In this document: positions 54,232-64,000 of the stretch, piece by piece
Layout: each line of letters starts with the position of its first letter
Numbering within the stretch: position 1 is the first letter of the stretch
Source of the DNA: Chloranthus sessilifolius
Lineage: Eukaryota > Streptophyta > Magnoliopsida > Chloranthales > Chloranthaceae
Direction of reading: 5' to 3'
Length of the DNA stretch: 64,000 nt
Assembly: GCA_021018995.1 (NCBI GenBank)
Contig: CM037587.1
Span: 14,509,366 to 14,573,365, forward strand
Position numbers and translations under genes: made by a program
Notes under the pieces: generated by a model
The model's database searches: none
What the model was told of the DNA's origin: nothing
The model's input: the letters and a program-made list of their open reading frames with translations, nothing else

Positions 54232-57200
54232 TGCATCGATTCCCCTTTAGATTTCATCTCCTTCTTCTTCTTCGTGTCACCATAAGAGAATGCCGATTTA
54301 ACGCGAAACCGAGTTTGAGAGAACCCAAAACCCTCTTTTGTTTTGAGTTATTTTGAAACCTGAAATTGTGGATTTCATGAGGGATTTGTAGTGTATTAAG
54401 AGAGGAGTGTAAGCCTTGATCAAGCCCGATGCGAGTGCGAGAGGTTGGGCTCTCAAACCGCTTTGCGTGTAGGAATCGACGCTTGCTTTCCGCCCGAAAT
54501 GCGCGGTAAAAGCGTGATTTAAAAAGGTGAACAATATCTTAAATTTCTAGATCAAATTAATATTTTGATGTGATGTTAAATGTATGAGACTAGGATTAAT
54601 GAGTGTGTGAAGAAAATATGTGAAAATCCTTTGAAGATTTGAAGAAAAAATGAGTTTGGGAAGAAGAAACCCGTGTTTCTAAAGAATCTGACAAAACCGA
54701 TCGATCGAATTGTATAGCAACAGAGAAGTGTCAGAATTCTGAAGAAACCGATCGATCAAATTAGAAACCGATCGATCAAATTTTGGAAATCGATCGATTG
54801 AAATAAGTAACTGATCGGTCGATTTTGACTAAGCTTGTCGATACTACTTCGGTATTTTAGCCATAACTTTCTGCCCCGAACTCAGAATTATATAATTCTT
54901 AAAGGCATTGTAAAGAAGACAACGAGGTCTACAACTTTTATGAATTAATAAACTCATAAATCAAATGTTTTAATAGTAAAAATTGAGTGAGAAGTTAAGC
55001 CAAGTTTTGAGTTAGCACGTTTTGACTGAAGTGTCGACACAATTTCGATATTTTAGGGTTAACATTTTACTCCGAACTTCGATTGACGCGATTATTATGG
55101 CTTTAGAAAAAGGACAACAAGATCTACAGTGTTTGTGAATTGACCAACTTGTGAATCTAAATATTTAAAGGTAAAAAATTGAGTGAAAAGTTTTGTCAAA
55201 TTCTAAGTTAGCATGAACTTGTCAGTTTTCGCTTCTTTTTGAGAAAACACTTAAAATACCTAGGTTATTAGTGATTAGAGTTGATCCTTGATGCATCGTT
55301 GTATACGTCTGATATAGATTGAGGGAGGGAAGCCATTGATAGGACCTTGCTTGGCTTCGCGCAACTTCGAGGTTAAGGTGGGGAAAATTCCATACGCAAT
55401 TGCATTTTTTATTTAAATTCATAGTTGCTTGATATGATCGAATGAAATGTAATATGTTTTGATTTGAACATGAATTAGTATTTGAATTCTTTGCAATAGA
55501 AACCTTGGATTTCTAAAAGTTATTATGTGATTGAATATTTTCGATGTTTGAAATACTCAAAAGCTTTTAATTTTTGAATCGTTGACACATTGGTTTGTTT
55601 TGCGCATTTATTGAAATGTTGAATCAAGTAATTATTTTCATTTTGAACTTCGTATTTTTGCCTTTGTTGAATCAAGTAAAACTCACACACACGATGTTCA
55701 AAAATAAAGAATTTTATTTTTGAACATCGTGTGTGTGAGTTTTGCAAGTTTTGAATCGAAATCAGAAGTTAAATTTGAAGCAAATGTGAACTTTAAATTG
55801 AATCCAAATTAAATATGTATATAAATTTGAATATGAACCGAACTATAAGTTAAGTCAATTTAAGTGGACCGCTATGGGCAGATTATAAGAATACTACGGA
55901 CCACTATGGGTGGATTATATGTACAATGTGAACCGCTATGGGCGGATTAGAAGTACAATCTGGACCGTTATGGGCGGATTATAAGTACACTATGGGACGC
56001 TAGGACGGAATTGAATCGGCACGGAGGCTAATCGTGAATCGAACTGGCATGATAGTCTCCGTGAATCGAATCGATACGGCGGGATACCCTTGAATCGAAC
56101 CGGCATGGCGACTAACCGTGAATCGAGCTGGTACGGTAGTCTCCGTAAATCAAATTGGCACGGCGGGATACTAATGAATCAAATATGTAAACTATGCAAG
56201 TGAGTGTGAATCGAACTGGCACGGTAATCTTCATGAATCGAATTGTGTAAGCTAAGGAAGAATGTGTAAGACACGTAAGTAAGATAAGTAAGAATTTGTG
56301 AGTCATTTAAGTAAGCTAAGTTAGAATGTGTAAGACACACAAGTAAGCTAAGTAAGAATGTGTAAGACACGCAAGTAAACTAAGCAAGAATGTGTAAGAC
56401 ATGTAAGTAAGCCAAGTAAGAATGTGTGTGATAGGTAAGTAAGATAAGTAAGAATGTGTTAAACATGTAACTAAGCCAAGTATGAATGTGTGAGACAGGT
56501 AAGTAAGCTAAGTAAGAATGTGTAAGATATGTAAGTAAGCCAAGTAAGAGCATGTAAGACATGTGAGTAAGCCACGTAAGAATATGTAAGACATGTACGT
56601 GAGGGAAAATTAAATTTATTAAATCAAAAATAAGAAAATGCTTTTGATAAGAAAATACCTTTGAAACTCTCTTGACTTTGAAATAAGTTTCAATTTTGAT
56701 AAGAAAATGTTGTTGAGACCAGTTTCAGTTTTGATAGGGAAAGATGACTTTGAATTCAGTTCTGTCTTGAATTTTAAAAAGGTTTTAATCTTATCTTTGA
56801 ATCTATGCATGACTGAGGAGATGTATATTGGTATTGAGTTTTCTCTACTGTGCTTAGATGCTAGCTCACCCCGACTATACGTCACAGGTGTAGCTTTGAG
56901 GAGGGCCCAAACTACATACTTAAAGATAGGAGCTTTCGCATAAGGATTTATATTCTATTCCGGGATCATAGATTTAGTGCATCGTAGACTTTGGTAAGTT
57001 CGGGCTTGGTACGTTCGTGCTATTATACATGCATGGTACACCACTGTTGGTGATGGTTGGTCATCACTGGTATTTGTTTAGTTCTGTACATATTAGATAT
57101 TAGAATTATAGATTTTTATTCATGACATATATAACTTTGCTTTGATTTTCGTATGCATATGGATGTGCCAAGTATTCTATATTTGGATCGTGTTCTGTGA

Positions 57201-57286
57201 CCCGACGGTCCGAGTTTTCCCATTTGTTATAAGTTGGAAAAAAAAATGTCTCAAAGTTTTAGGTTGGGAAAGTCCGGGATGTCACA
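54232..57286 (+). mobile_element. Gypsy LTR 2, 5'-truncated
   Basis: It matches LTR 1 from about 49157 onward (CCCCTTTAGATTTCATCTCC) and ends CCGGGATGTCACA before the primer-binding site at 57289. The minisatellites lie at about 55864-56600. A 66-bp perfect hairpin (55678-55743) is unique to this copy. Confidence 0.85.
55678..55743. repeat. Perfect 31-bp inverted repeat with 4-nt loop
   Basis: The left arm starts AAAACTCACACACACGATG and the right arm (55713-55743) is its exact reverse complement. The loop is GAAT. LTR 1 and LTR 3 have only the right-arm sequence at this place. Confidence 0.95.
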
Positions 57287-57288
57287 GT

Positions 57289-57300
57289 TGGTATCAAAGC
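57289..57300 (+). promoter_or_regulatory. Primer-binding site (initiator tRNA-Met type), element 2
   Basis: TGGTATCAAAGC three bases after the LTR end TGTCACA. A second TGGTATCAAAG lies 98 bp further at 57387-57397. Confidence 0.75.
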
Positions 57301-57622
57301 TAAAGCATTAGGTCTTGTTGGGACTCAAGGCTATGGCAGTATATTCTATCAGGACATAGGTGACTCAACTGTGACTCTGTCACAGTTGGTATCAAAGATT
57401 AAGTATTAGGTTTTATTAGGACTCGAACGTGATGGCATTAAAGTCTGTCGAAACTTAGGAGGGATTCACAATCTCTATTCTAAAATTTTCTAGAGATTAA
57501 GAGCCATGTCTCTAGAGGACATTAGGTTATGTCAGGACATAGGCTGTGAAGTTGTAAAAGTTCTTTTTGAATATAATAACCATCTATTAATTAAAACCTA
57601 TGTTTCATTACAATAGATTGCG

Positions 57623-58835
57623 ATGTATCCGAGAAGTAAATGACGACCGAAAGCTGGTCGCGATAGAAATCTGAGGAGTGGGGATGAGAACCATGTGAGT
57701 TCTAGTGGAGATCAGAGACACCGGCCTAATGAGAGATCAGAGGAATAAAGCAACAGATAGGATAGCGTGGGCCATGGAGGCCGTGACTGCTACCATGACC
57801 TAACATACTCAACAGACTGAACTATTGGCTGAGCAGACTGCACTACAAGCTGCCAATAACGTGAAACATCAGCAGCCACCACCACCACCTCCTAAAGCGC
57901 TATTACCCTCATCATTTGTGGATTTTAGGAGATTGAGACCTCCTAGTTTCTATGGGCAGACGGATCCGCTTTAAGTGGAAAAATAGTTAAATCAAATGGA
58001 GAAGCTCCTACAGAGACTACAGAGCATTGAGGATGAGAAGGTTGGTTGGGTTTCCTTCCAGGTTGAGGGTGATGCCGATCCGTGGTGGAAATCGGTATTG
58101 AGGAAGAGAGAGGTCGAAGATCCTCACACTCTATGGACTTGGGCGGAATTTATTGAGGTGTTCAACAAAGAATATTTCCCAAAGCAAGTGAGAAATCAGA
58201 TGAAGAGAGATTTTGCTAATTTGGAGCAAGGAAATATGACCATATGGGATTATGGTACTGAGTTTACGAGGTTATCAAGGTTCGCATCGAAACTAGTGGC
58301 CACTGAAGTGATGATGACCAGTAAATTTGGAGAAGGCCTGAGGCTAAATGTATGAGATAGGGTTTCGATGTTCGAGCTAGAGACCTATGCCGAAGTGATT
58401 GGAAAAGCAATTGTTGTTGAGAGAGACATAGAAAATATGTACAAGAGATGTGAGCAGCCGAATAAAAATAAGATAGCGGGTCAAGGAAGGTCAAGTACTT
58501 ATGAGCCGACAGACAAGAGGCCAAATTTATTGATGCTGACACAACCTCAACCTACTCAAGCTGCCTACTCAAGACCACCCATGGCTACGCATGGGGTGCC
58601 CCTATGCCTTACAAATCCCACAACCACTAGGGCATCAAGCGTATTGCAAATTTCTCATACTTCTTCGTCAGCACCGATTGAGTCATGCTCACGATGTGAA
58701 GGGCAACACAGGACAGTGGAATGTTGGTGAGTCACAGGCGCATGATTCAAGTGTGGCCGGACAGGACATCGAATAAAAGATTGCTCCAAAGCAAGCAAGG
58801 GGAACATGGCGTCTGCTTCTACTCAAGGGTTATGA
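57623..58835 (+). pseudogene. Gypsy gag, element 2, few stops
   Basis: It begins MYPRSK-stop. The core is well kept: MEKLLQRLQSIEDEKVGW, EGDADPWWKSVLRKREVED, FNKEYFPKQVRNQMKRDF and YGTEFTRLSRFASKLVATE. It is open from 57996 to 58730 except for one TGA (58353-58355) where CGA is expected. The CCHC knuckle FKCGRTGHRIKDCSKAS follows after another stop. It resembles gag of Tekay/Del-type chromoviruses. Pol is absent and the gag end runs straight into the 3' internal region. Confidence 0.87.
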
Positions 58836-59713
58836 TAGATAGCTTGTGATTTAAACCTGGTAGAGGTGCAGTACCTTGATCGATGAATTGCATCTTTTTG
58901 TGATTTTGACAAACATTAGCTATATTATGTCATTATATTGTATTTGAGAATGGTTATTCACTCTTCGACCATGGCGATTAGATGGTTGTCAGCATTCTGT
59001 TTTAATGCTTAAAAGGTTATTAGGAATTACTCCTAGTTGTGGATATTTTAAATCTAGTTATGGATATTTCGAATGCGGTTGCAGGGTGCCATGATTGCCA
59101 TGCTTGGATAGTTCCTTGTGGCTATTGTGGTATTATGCTTATGGATAAATTGGTGGTAGCTAATCGTACTAAAGTAGTTGTGGATATGCATGGTAATTGT
59201 CTCTGTGTTCGAGAGGAATGACCTCTGTATAGTAGTTATGGATAAATTGTTGCCGAGACAAGGGCTAATCGATTGTTGCTAGTTTTGCTACATGCGCGTA
59301 AATATGTTACGGGTACAATATTACATTAGTTATGCATTTATGATGTTGATTTTGGGTGGATTGTTATATAAATGCATGGCTACATGATTGACTAGATCCC
59401 CGTATACTTTTAAACGTATTGTTAATAAATTGACTCTAAAGAAGTCTTTATGTACATGAGAGGAGAATAAGATTGCTTCTGTTTAGGATTAATCAGTATC
59501 CATGCCTTTTTAACTAAAGACACATCAAGTTTTGAGGACAAAAATTCCTTTGAGGAGGGGAGAATGTAATGACCCTAATTATTTTCGTTGACATCGAGTC
59601 ATTGGCTCTTGAGGAGAGTATAGCTACGTCTATTATGACCTGCGAGACGTCCATACTTTTTCGAAGTATATATGTCAATTTTCGAGGACAAAAATTCTGT
59701 AAGGTGGGAAGAA
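58836..59713 (+). other. 3' internal region of element 2, no pol, two polypurine tracts
   Basis: About 700 bp of noncoding sequence, then GAGGACAAAAATTCCTTTG with a purine tract TGAGGAGGGGAGAA (59551-59564) followed by TGTAATGACCC. Then 149 bp later come a second GAGGACAAAAATTCTG and AAGGTGGGAAGAA (59701-59713), directly before LTR 3. Confidence 0.7.
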
Positions 59714-62364
59714 TGTAACATCCCCAAATTTCGACCTTTGCACGCACTGACTAAGTGCACGTGCCTAGGCCAAGATACTATTTTAGTATGCGCTTAACAC
59801 TGAATTGACCTAATAGACCTCGAGGTTTTGATCCTTAAGCGGCAACAATTATGAGGTTCAAGGATTTAAGACTAATCGGGAATGATTGGGACTCATTTCG
59901 AGTCCTTTGGAGGAGTTAGTACACTAGAGGTTGGGTGTGCATATTTCACACCATGTGAGTGTGGGTGGTTGGTAACTGAACCATACCCATTTAACAAACA
60001 CTATATTTGTGTGTGCGTGCTTCACAACGAAGCGGCCACTTGTTTGGTAAGGACCTACACCTAACTTGAGTGTGTGTGTTTAGGAGGTGAACCAAGCTAA
60101 AGGACAAATACTATGGGTGTGTGTGTGCGTGCTTCACAAGGAAGCAAAGTGAAAGAGATACGTTGGGGAGGCGTCTCACGCAAGCCTCATCTGGCTTGGT
60201 TGTTTTGCAAGAAAAATTTAGAGAAAGAGAGGGAGGAGGTTAGAGGAGAAGAAAGAAGGCCCCATCCCTTGCCCTTCCGAAGCCGAATCGCCATCGATTC
60301 CCCTTTAAATTTCATCTCCTTCTTCTTCTTCGAGTCTCCGCAAGAGAATGCCGATTTGACGCGGCTACGATCGCGAGTTTCTTTTGTTTTCAGCTATTTT
60401 GAAACCCGAAGTTGTGGATCTTGTGAGGGATTTGTCGTGTATTAAGAGAGGAGTGTAATCCTTGATCAAGTTCGATGCGAGTGCGAGAGGTTGGGCTCTC
60501 GAACGACTTCGCATGGAGGAATCGACGCTCGCTTTCCGCCTGAAATGCGCGGAGAAAGCGTGATTTAAAAAGTTGAACAATCTCTTAAATTTCTAGAGCA
60601 AATTAATGTTTTGATGTGATGTTAAATGTTTGAGACCTGTATTAACGAGTGTGTGAAGAAAATATATGAAAATCCTTTGAAGATTTGAAAAAAAAAGAGT
60701 TTGGGAAGAAGAAACCTGTGTTTCCAAAGAATCTGACAAAATCGATCGATCGAATTTGAAATCAATTGATTGAATTATATAGAAATAGAAGAGTGTCATA
60801 ATTTTGAAGAAACCAATCGATCAAATTGGAAACCGATTGATTGGATTTTGGAAATTGATCGACCGAAATAAGTAACCGATCGGTCGATTTTGACTGAGCT
60901 TGCCGATACTACTTCGATATTTTAGCCGTAACTTTCTACCCCGAACTCAGAATCATATGATTCTTAAGGCATTGGAAAGAGGACAACGAGATCTATAACT
61001 TTTATGAATTAGTAAACTAATGAATCAAATATTTTAAGAGTAAAAATTGAGTGAGAATTTGGGTCATATTTCGAGTTTGCATGTTTTGACTGAAGTGTTG
61101 ACACAACTTCGGTATTTTAGCAATAACGTTTTTCTCTGAATTCTGATTGAGACGATTCTTACGGACTTAGAAAAAGGACAAGAAGATCTATAACTTTTGT
61201 CAATTAAGTAACTTGTGAATCCAAATATTTAAAGGTCAAAAATTGAGGGAAATATTGCATCAAATTCTAAGTTAGCATGAACTTGTCCGTTTTTGCCTCT
61301 TGTTGAGAAAATACTTAAAAATGTCTAGGTTATTAGTGATTAGAGTTAATCCTTGATGCATCGTTGTGTGCGTATGATGTAGATTGAGGGAGGGAAGCCA
61401 TCAATTACATTTTTTATTTAAATTCATAGATGCTTGATATGATCGAATGAAATGTGATACGTTTTGATTTGAACATGAATTATTATTTGAATTCTTTGCA
61501 ATAGAAACCTTGGATTTCTGAAAGTTATTATGTGATTGAATATTTTCGATGTTTAAAATACTCAAAAGCTTTTAATTATCGAGTCTTTGACACATTGGTT
61601 TGTTTTGGGCATTTATTGAAATATGAATCAAGTAATGATTTTTGTTTTGAATATTGTATTTTAGCCTTTGTAGATCAGGTAAAGAATTTCATTTTTGAAC
61701 ATCTTGTGAGTGAGTTTTGTAAGTTTTGAATCAAAACCAGAAGTTAAATTTGAAGCAAATGTGAACTTTAAATTGAATCCAAATCGAATATGTGTATAAA
61801 TTTGAATCTGAATCGAACTATAAATTAAGTAAATTTAAGTGGACCGCTATGGGCGGATTGTAAGAATACTGTGGACCGCTATGGGCGAATTATAAGTACA
61901 ATGTAGACCGCTATGGGTGGATTAGAAGTACAATGTGGACTACTATGGGCGGATTATAAGTTCACTGTGGGCCGATAGGGAAAAATCGAACCGACATGGC
62001 AGCTAACCGTGAATCGAACTGGCACAGCAGTCTTCGTGAATCGAATCGGCACGGCGGGATACCTGTGAATTGAACCGGCACGGCGGGTAATCGTGAATCG
62101 AACTGGTATGGAAGTCTCCATTAATCGAACTGGTACGACAGACTCCGTGAATCGATCTGGGACGGCGGGATACCCATGAATCGAATATGTAAACTATGCA
62201 AGTGAGTGTGAATAGAACTGGCACGATAATCTCTGTCAATCAAATTGTGTAAGCTAAGTAAAAATGTGTAAGACATGTAAGTAAGCTAAGTAAGAATGTG
62301 TGAGACATATAAGTAAGCTAAGTAAGAATGTGTAGGATACGTAAGTAAGATAAGTAAGAATGTG
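59714..62364 (+). mobile_element. Gypsy LTR 3, 3'-truncated
   Basis: It starts TGTAACATCCCCAAATT and follows LTR 1 closely. The minisatellite blocks lie at about 61839-61985, 61990-62240 and 62245-62364. It stops inside block C, where the HMGR fragment begins. The last ~800-900 bp of the LTR are missing. Confidence 0.85.
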
Positions 62365-62399
62365 TACCATCATCCTACTCACTGCATTGTCAAGACCCC

Positions 62400-62705
62400 T
62401 CGGCCCGTTCAAGGCCCCCAATTTAGATTCCAAATGCATCGATCAAGTCCTCATCCAATGCATCATATTTGAGTCTGATGGCAGGGATAGGGAATCAATC
62501 GACGGACTTTTCGATGATGCAAGGGGAGGTTTCTTTTGTGTTTTGGTCTTCAATTAAATCCCAATCGTTGGCTGAGGCATGAGAGATGAAGTTCTAGACA
62601 TAGTCGATGCCGAAGAAGCCGAGGAGGTAGATGAATGAGGTGATCAGAGAATTGATTTCCGATAACTCGGAGAGAGTGATGAGGTGGAGGGGGGTGGTGG
62701 TAAGT
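62400..62705 (-). pseudogene. HMGR exon-1 fragment
   Basis: The reverse strand matches the linker and second membrane segment of HMGR at 47510-47900. Shared phrases on the forward strand include CCAATTTAGATTCCAA versus CTAATTTAGATTCCAA, GATGCAAGGGGAGGTTT and GCCGAAGAAGCCGAGGAGG. Encoded blocks are [11 protein letters not shown] and a HASANDWDL-like stretch, with frameshifts and a stop (TAG after the Tyr-Val that follows the membrane segment). It is cut off on the left by the LTR junction and on the right by a CACTA end. Confidence 0.85.
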
Positions 62706-62709
62706 ATCG

Positions 62710-62830
62710 CACTACAAAAAAACTCGGTTATCCCAACAGCTACTTAATAGGCAGCCATCGGTGTAGATGTACCCTATACCGACGGCTATTATGGAAGCGG
62801 TCTGCATAGGGTCAGAGTATATAAGATACG
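62710..62830. mobile_element. CACTA element end (one terminus seen)
   Basis: It starts CACTACAAAAAAACTCGG and continues with ACCGACGGC/GCCATCGGTG motifs, like the fragment at 41490. No GTAGTG end is seen before the window edge, so it is either truncated or larger than the window. Confidence 0.55.
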
Positions 62831-62879
62831 CCCAACACATGCCCTCGATTTATAAATTCCCATTTTCAACCCTAACCCT

Positions 62880-63841
62880 CCCTCCCTCTCTCTCTCTCTC
62901 TGCAAACATGAAACCCAAATCCATTTTCTCTACTCAAATCCCATCTCTCTTCATCGCCATCTTAATGACGCTGCAGAACGACATTGGTGAATCGGTGACA
63001 CCCTAATTTAGAGGTCCTCTCTATGATGGTCTTCAATCGAAGCTCCGGAGAAGCTCTCTAATGGCGTTCTCTACTACTCTCGTCAGATCTGCATCTCCAT
63101 TGATCGAAGGATCTCACTTATACTCTCCTTCTGATCACGGATCCGAAGCTCTCAATCGATTTAAGGCAAGTTCTATTATTGAGGATGTGTTTTATCCTAT
63201 CTAAAATGAGTTTCTATAAATTTTCTTTGTTTATTTTTTTGGATGGTTGTTGTTTCTTCTGATGTGAACAATATACGAAGCATATGATCGGATTTGTTTT
63301 TTTTTTCTTTTATGTTTTGTTTTGTGGTTTTGTGGTTTGCTATTTTCAGGTATCTTGCTACAGTGGTAATCACATTACAAATTCTTCAAGAATATTTGAG
63401 CACTTTTGGATCTCATGTTTCCCTTTTAGAAGTATCTTCCCAATAGTTAAAGATTTGGTTATATCATTTTATCTTTTTTAGATAAGATTAAGGGCTGTTT
63501 GGATATTGGCCAATTTAAGAATAAGATGAAAATGGGATCATTTAGTACTGGATTAGTGAGTGCAACTTGTTTAATTGGCTACCTAAACTTGAGCATATGG
63601 TTCATTCCACTGCTAAATGGAATGAATTTTGCAGATAATCATGTTTCATTTCATCTCCTTTTTGGATAAAAGGCTAATAAGATTTGCGTCCAAGCAGTTC
63701 CCACATGTTAAATGTTTTATTACAATATGAAATTATAATTATTTATTCATTGTAATTGTACAGGAAATGTGTTTTGAGAAGTATTCAGCCTATCCGAGCC
63801 ACGAATACTGAAACCCCGCAGAGAGTTCAAAGTGAGATAGA
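62880..63841 (+). CDS. 5' end of an unidentified gene, partial
   Basis: After a CT-rich leader there is a short upstream ORF (62908-63005), then an ATG at 63061 encoding MAFSTTLVRSASPLIEG and 18 more residues up to AAG|GCAAGT (63165), a perfect GC-type donor. The Ser/Arg-rich, acid-poor start could be an organelle targeting peptide. Possible later exons begin after TATTTTCAG (63350) and TTGTACAG (63763); the latter reads VLRSIQPIRATNTETPQRVQ in one frame. I do not recognise the family, exon joining is uncertain, and the gene runs off the window. Confidence 0.35.
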
Positions 63842-64000
63842 TTACACTCTACTTTCATGCTTATAATTTTACCTGTGAAGACCATCATCTAACAATAAAT
63901 GAACTATAACTTCCATGTTGTGAGCTGATTTGCTTGATTTTCAAATGTCCAAATCAGCAGCCATCATCCTAGATTGCACTTCATGAAAATCAAGGTGTAA

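Noticed and set aside
59039..59221. Cys-rich ORF in the 3' internal region of gypsy element 2
   Set aside because: It suggested a zinc finger or a pol remnant, but the Cys spacing matches no RT, protease, RNase H or integrase motif, and it is short.

Overview
This 64 kb window looks like nuclear DNA of a flowering plant. It has long introns packed with transposons, a plant-type HMG-CoA reductase gene body with the usual four-exon layout, a six-exon cinnamoyl-CoA-reductase-like gene, an NB-ARC resistance-gene fragment and plant LTR-retrotransposons. The species cannot be told from the sequence. The very long introns fit a TE-rich genome, but that is only a hint.

Left part (1-10.5 kb), intergenic. 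A gypsy-like LTR on the reverse strand (1-1129) abuts a decayed Ulp1/DUF1985 peptidase-like gene (about 1.2-4.1 kb). A 2 kb satellite built of interleaved CCTAGG and CAGTTT/AAACTG palindromes follows (4.9-6.95 kb). Next come a broken RPM1-like NB-ARC fragment (7.5-8.0 kb) and a fold-back element with a CACTA MITE nested in it (9.4-9.9 kb).

Central part (10.5-36 kb). The one clearly intact gene is a reverse-strand CCR-like short-chain reductase. Its six exons (36038 down to 10511) join in frame into 966 bp, or 321 residues, with the NADP(H) and Ser/Tyr/Lys motifs present. Its five introns total about 24.6 kb. Intron 2 (9.3 kb) starts with a GC donor and carries a 6 kb Copia element (24142-30149) with near-identical LTRs and an AATGA target duplication. 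The other introns hold a LINE tail, a SINE, MITEs, fold-back elements and LTR remnants. A TATA box lies about 94 bp upstream of the ATG.

Right-centre (36-48.5 kb). This holds more fold-back elements, a 2.5 kb solo LTR containing about 18 TTGATCGATCAA-type palindromes, a probable Harbinger-like element (41.1-44.5 kb) and two short MITEs. A reverse-strand HMG-CoA reductase copy follows. It is a pseudogene: the end of exon 1 is deleted, exon 3 has an in-frame TGA, the DAMGMN cofactor motif is preceded by Arg instead of Gly, and a CACTA MITE sits where the start codon should be.

Right part (48.6-62.4 kb). This is an LTR-internal-LTR-internal-LTR block of a gypsy element. The internal regions have a gag domain but no recognisable pol. 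Each LTR carries three successive minisatellite blocks and a GATCGATC cluster. The block ends inside a minisatellite, next to a second, shorter HMGR exon-1 fragment (62.4-62.7 kb). A CACTA end and the 5' end of an unidentified forward-strand gene run off the window.
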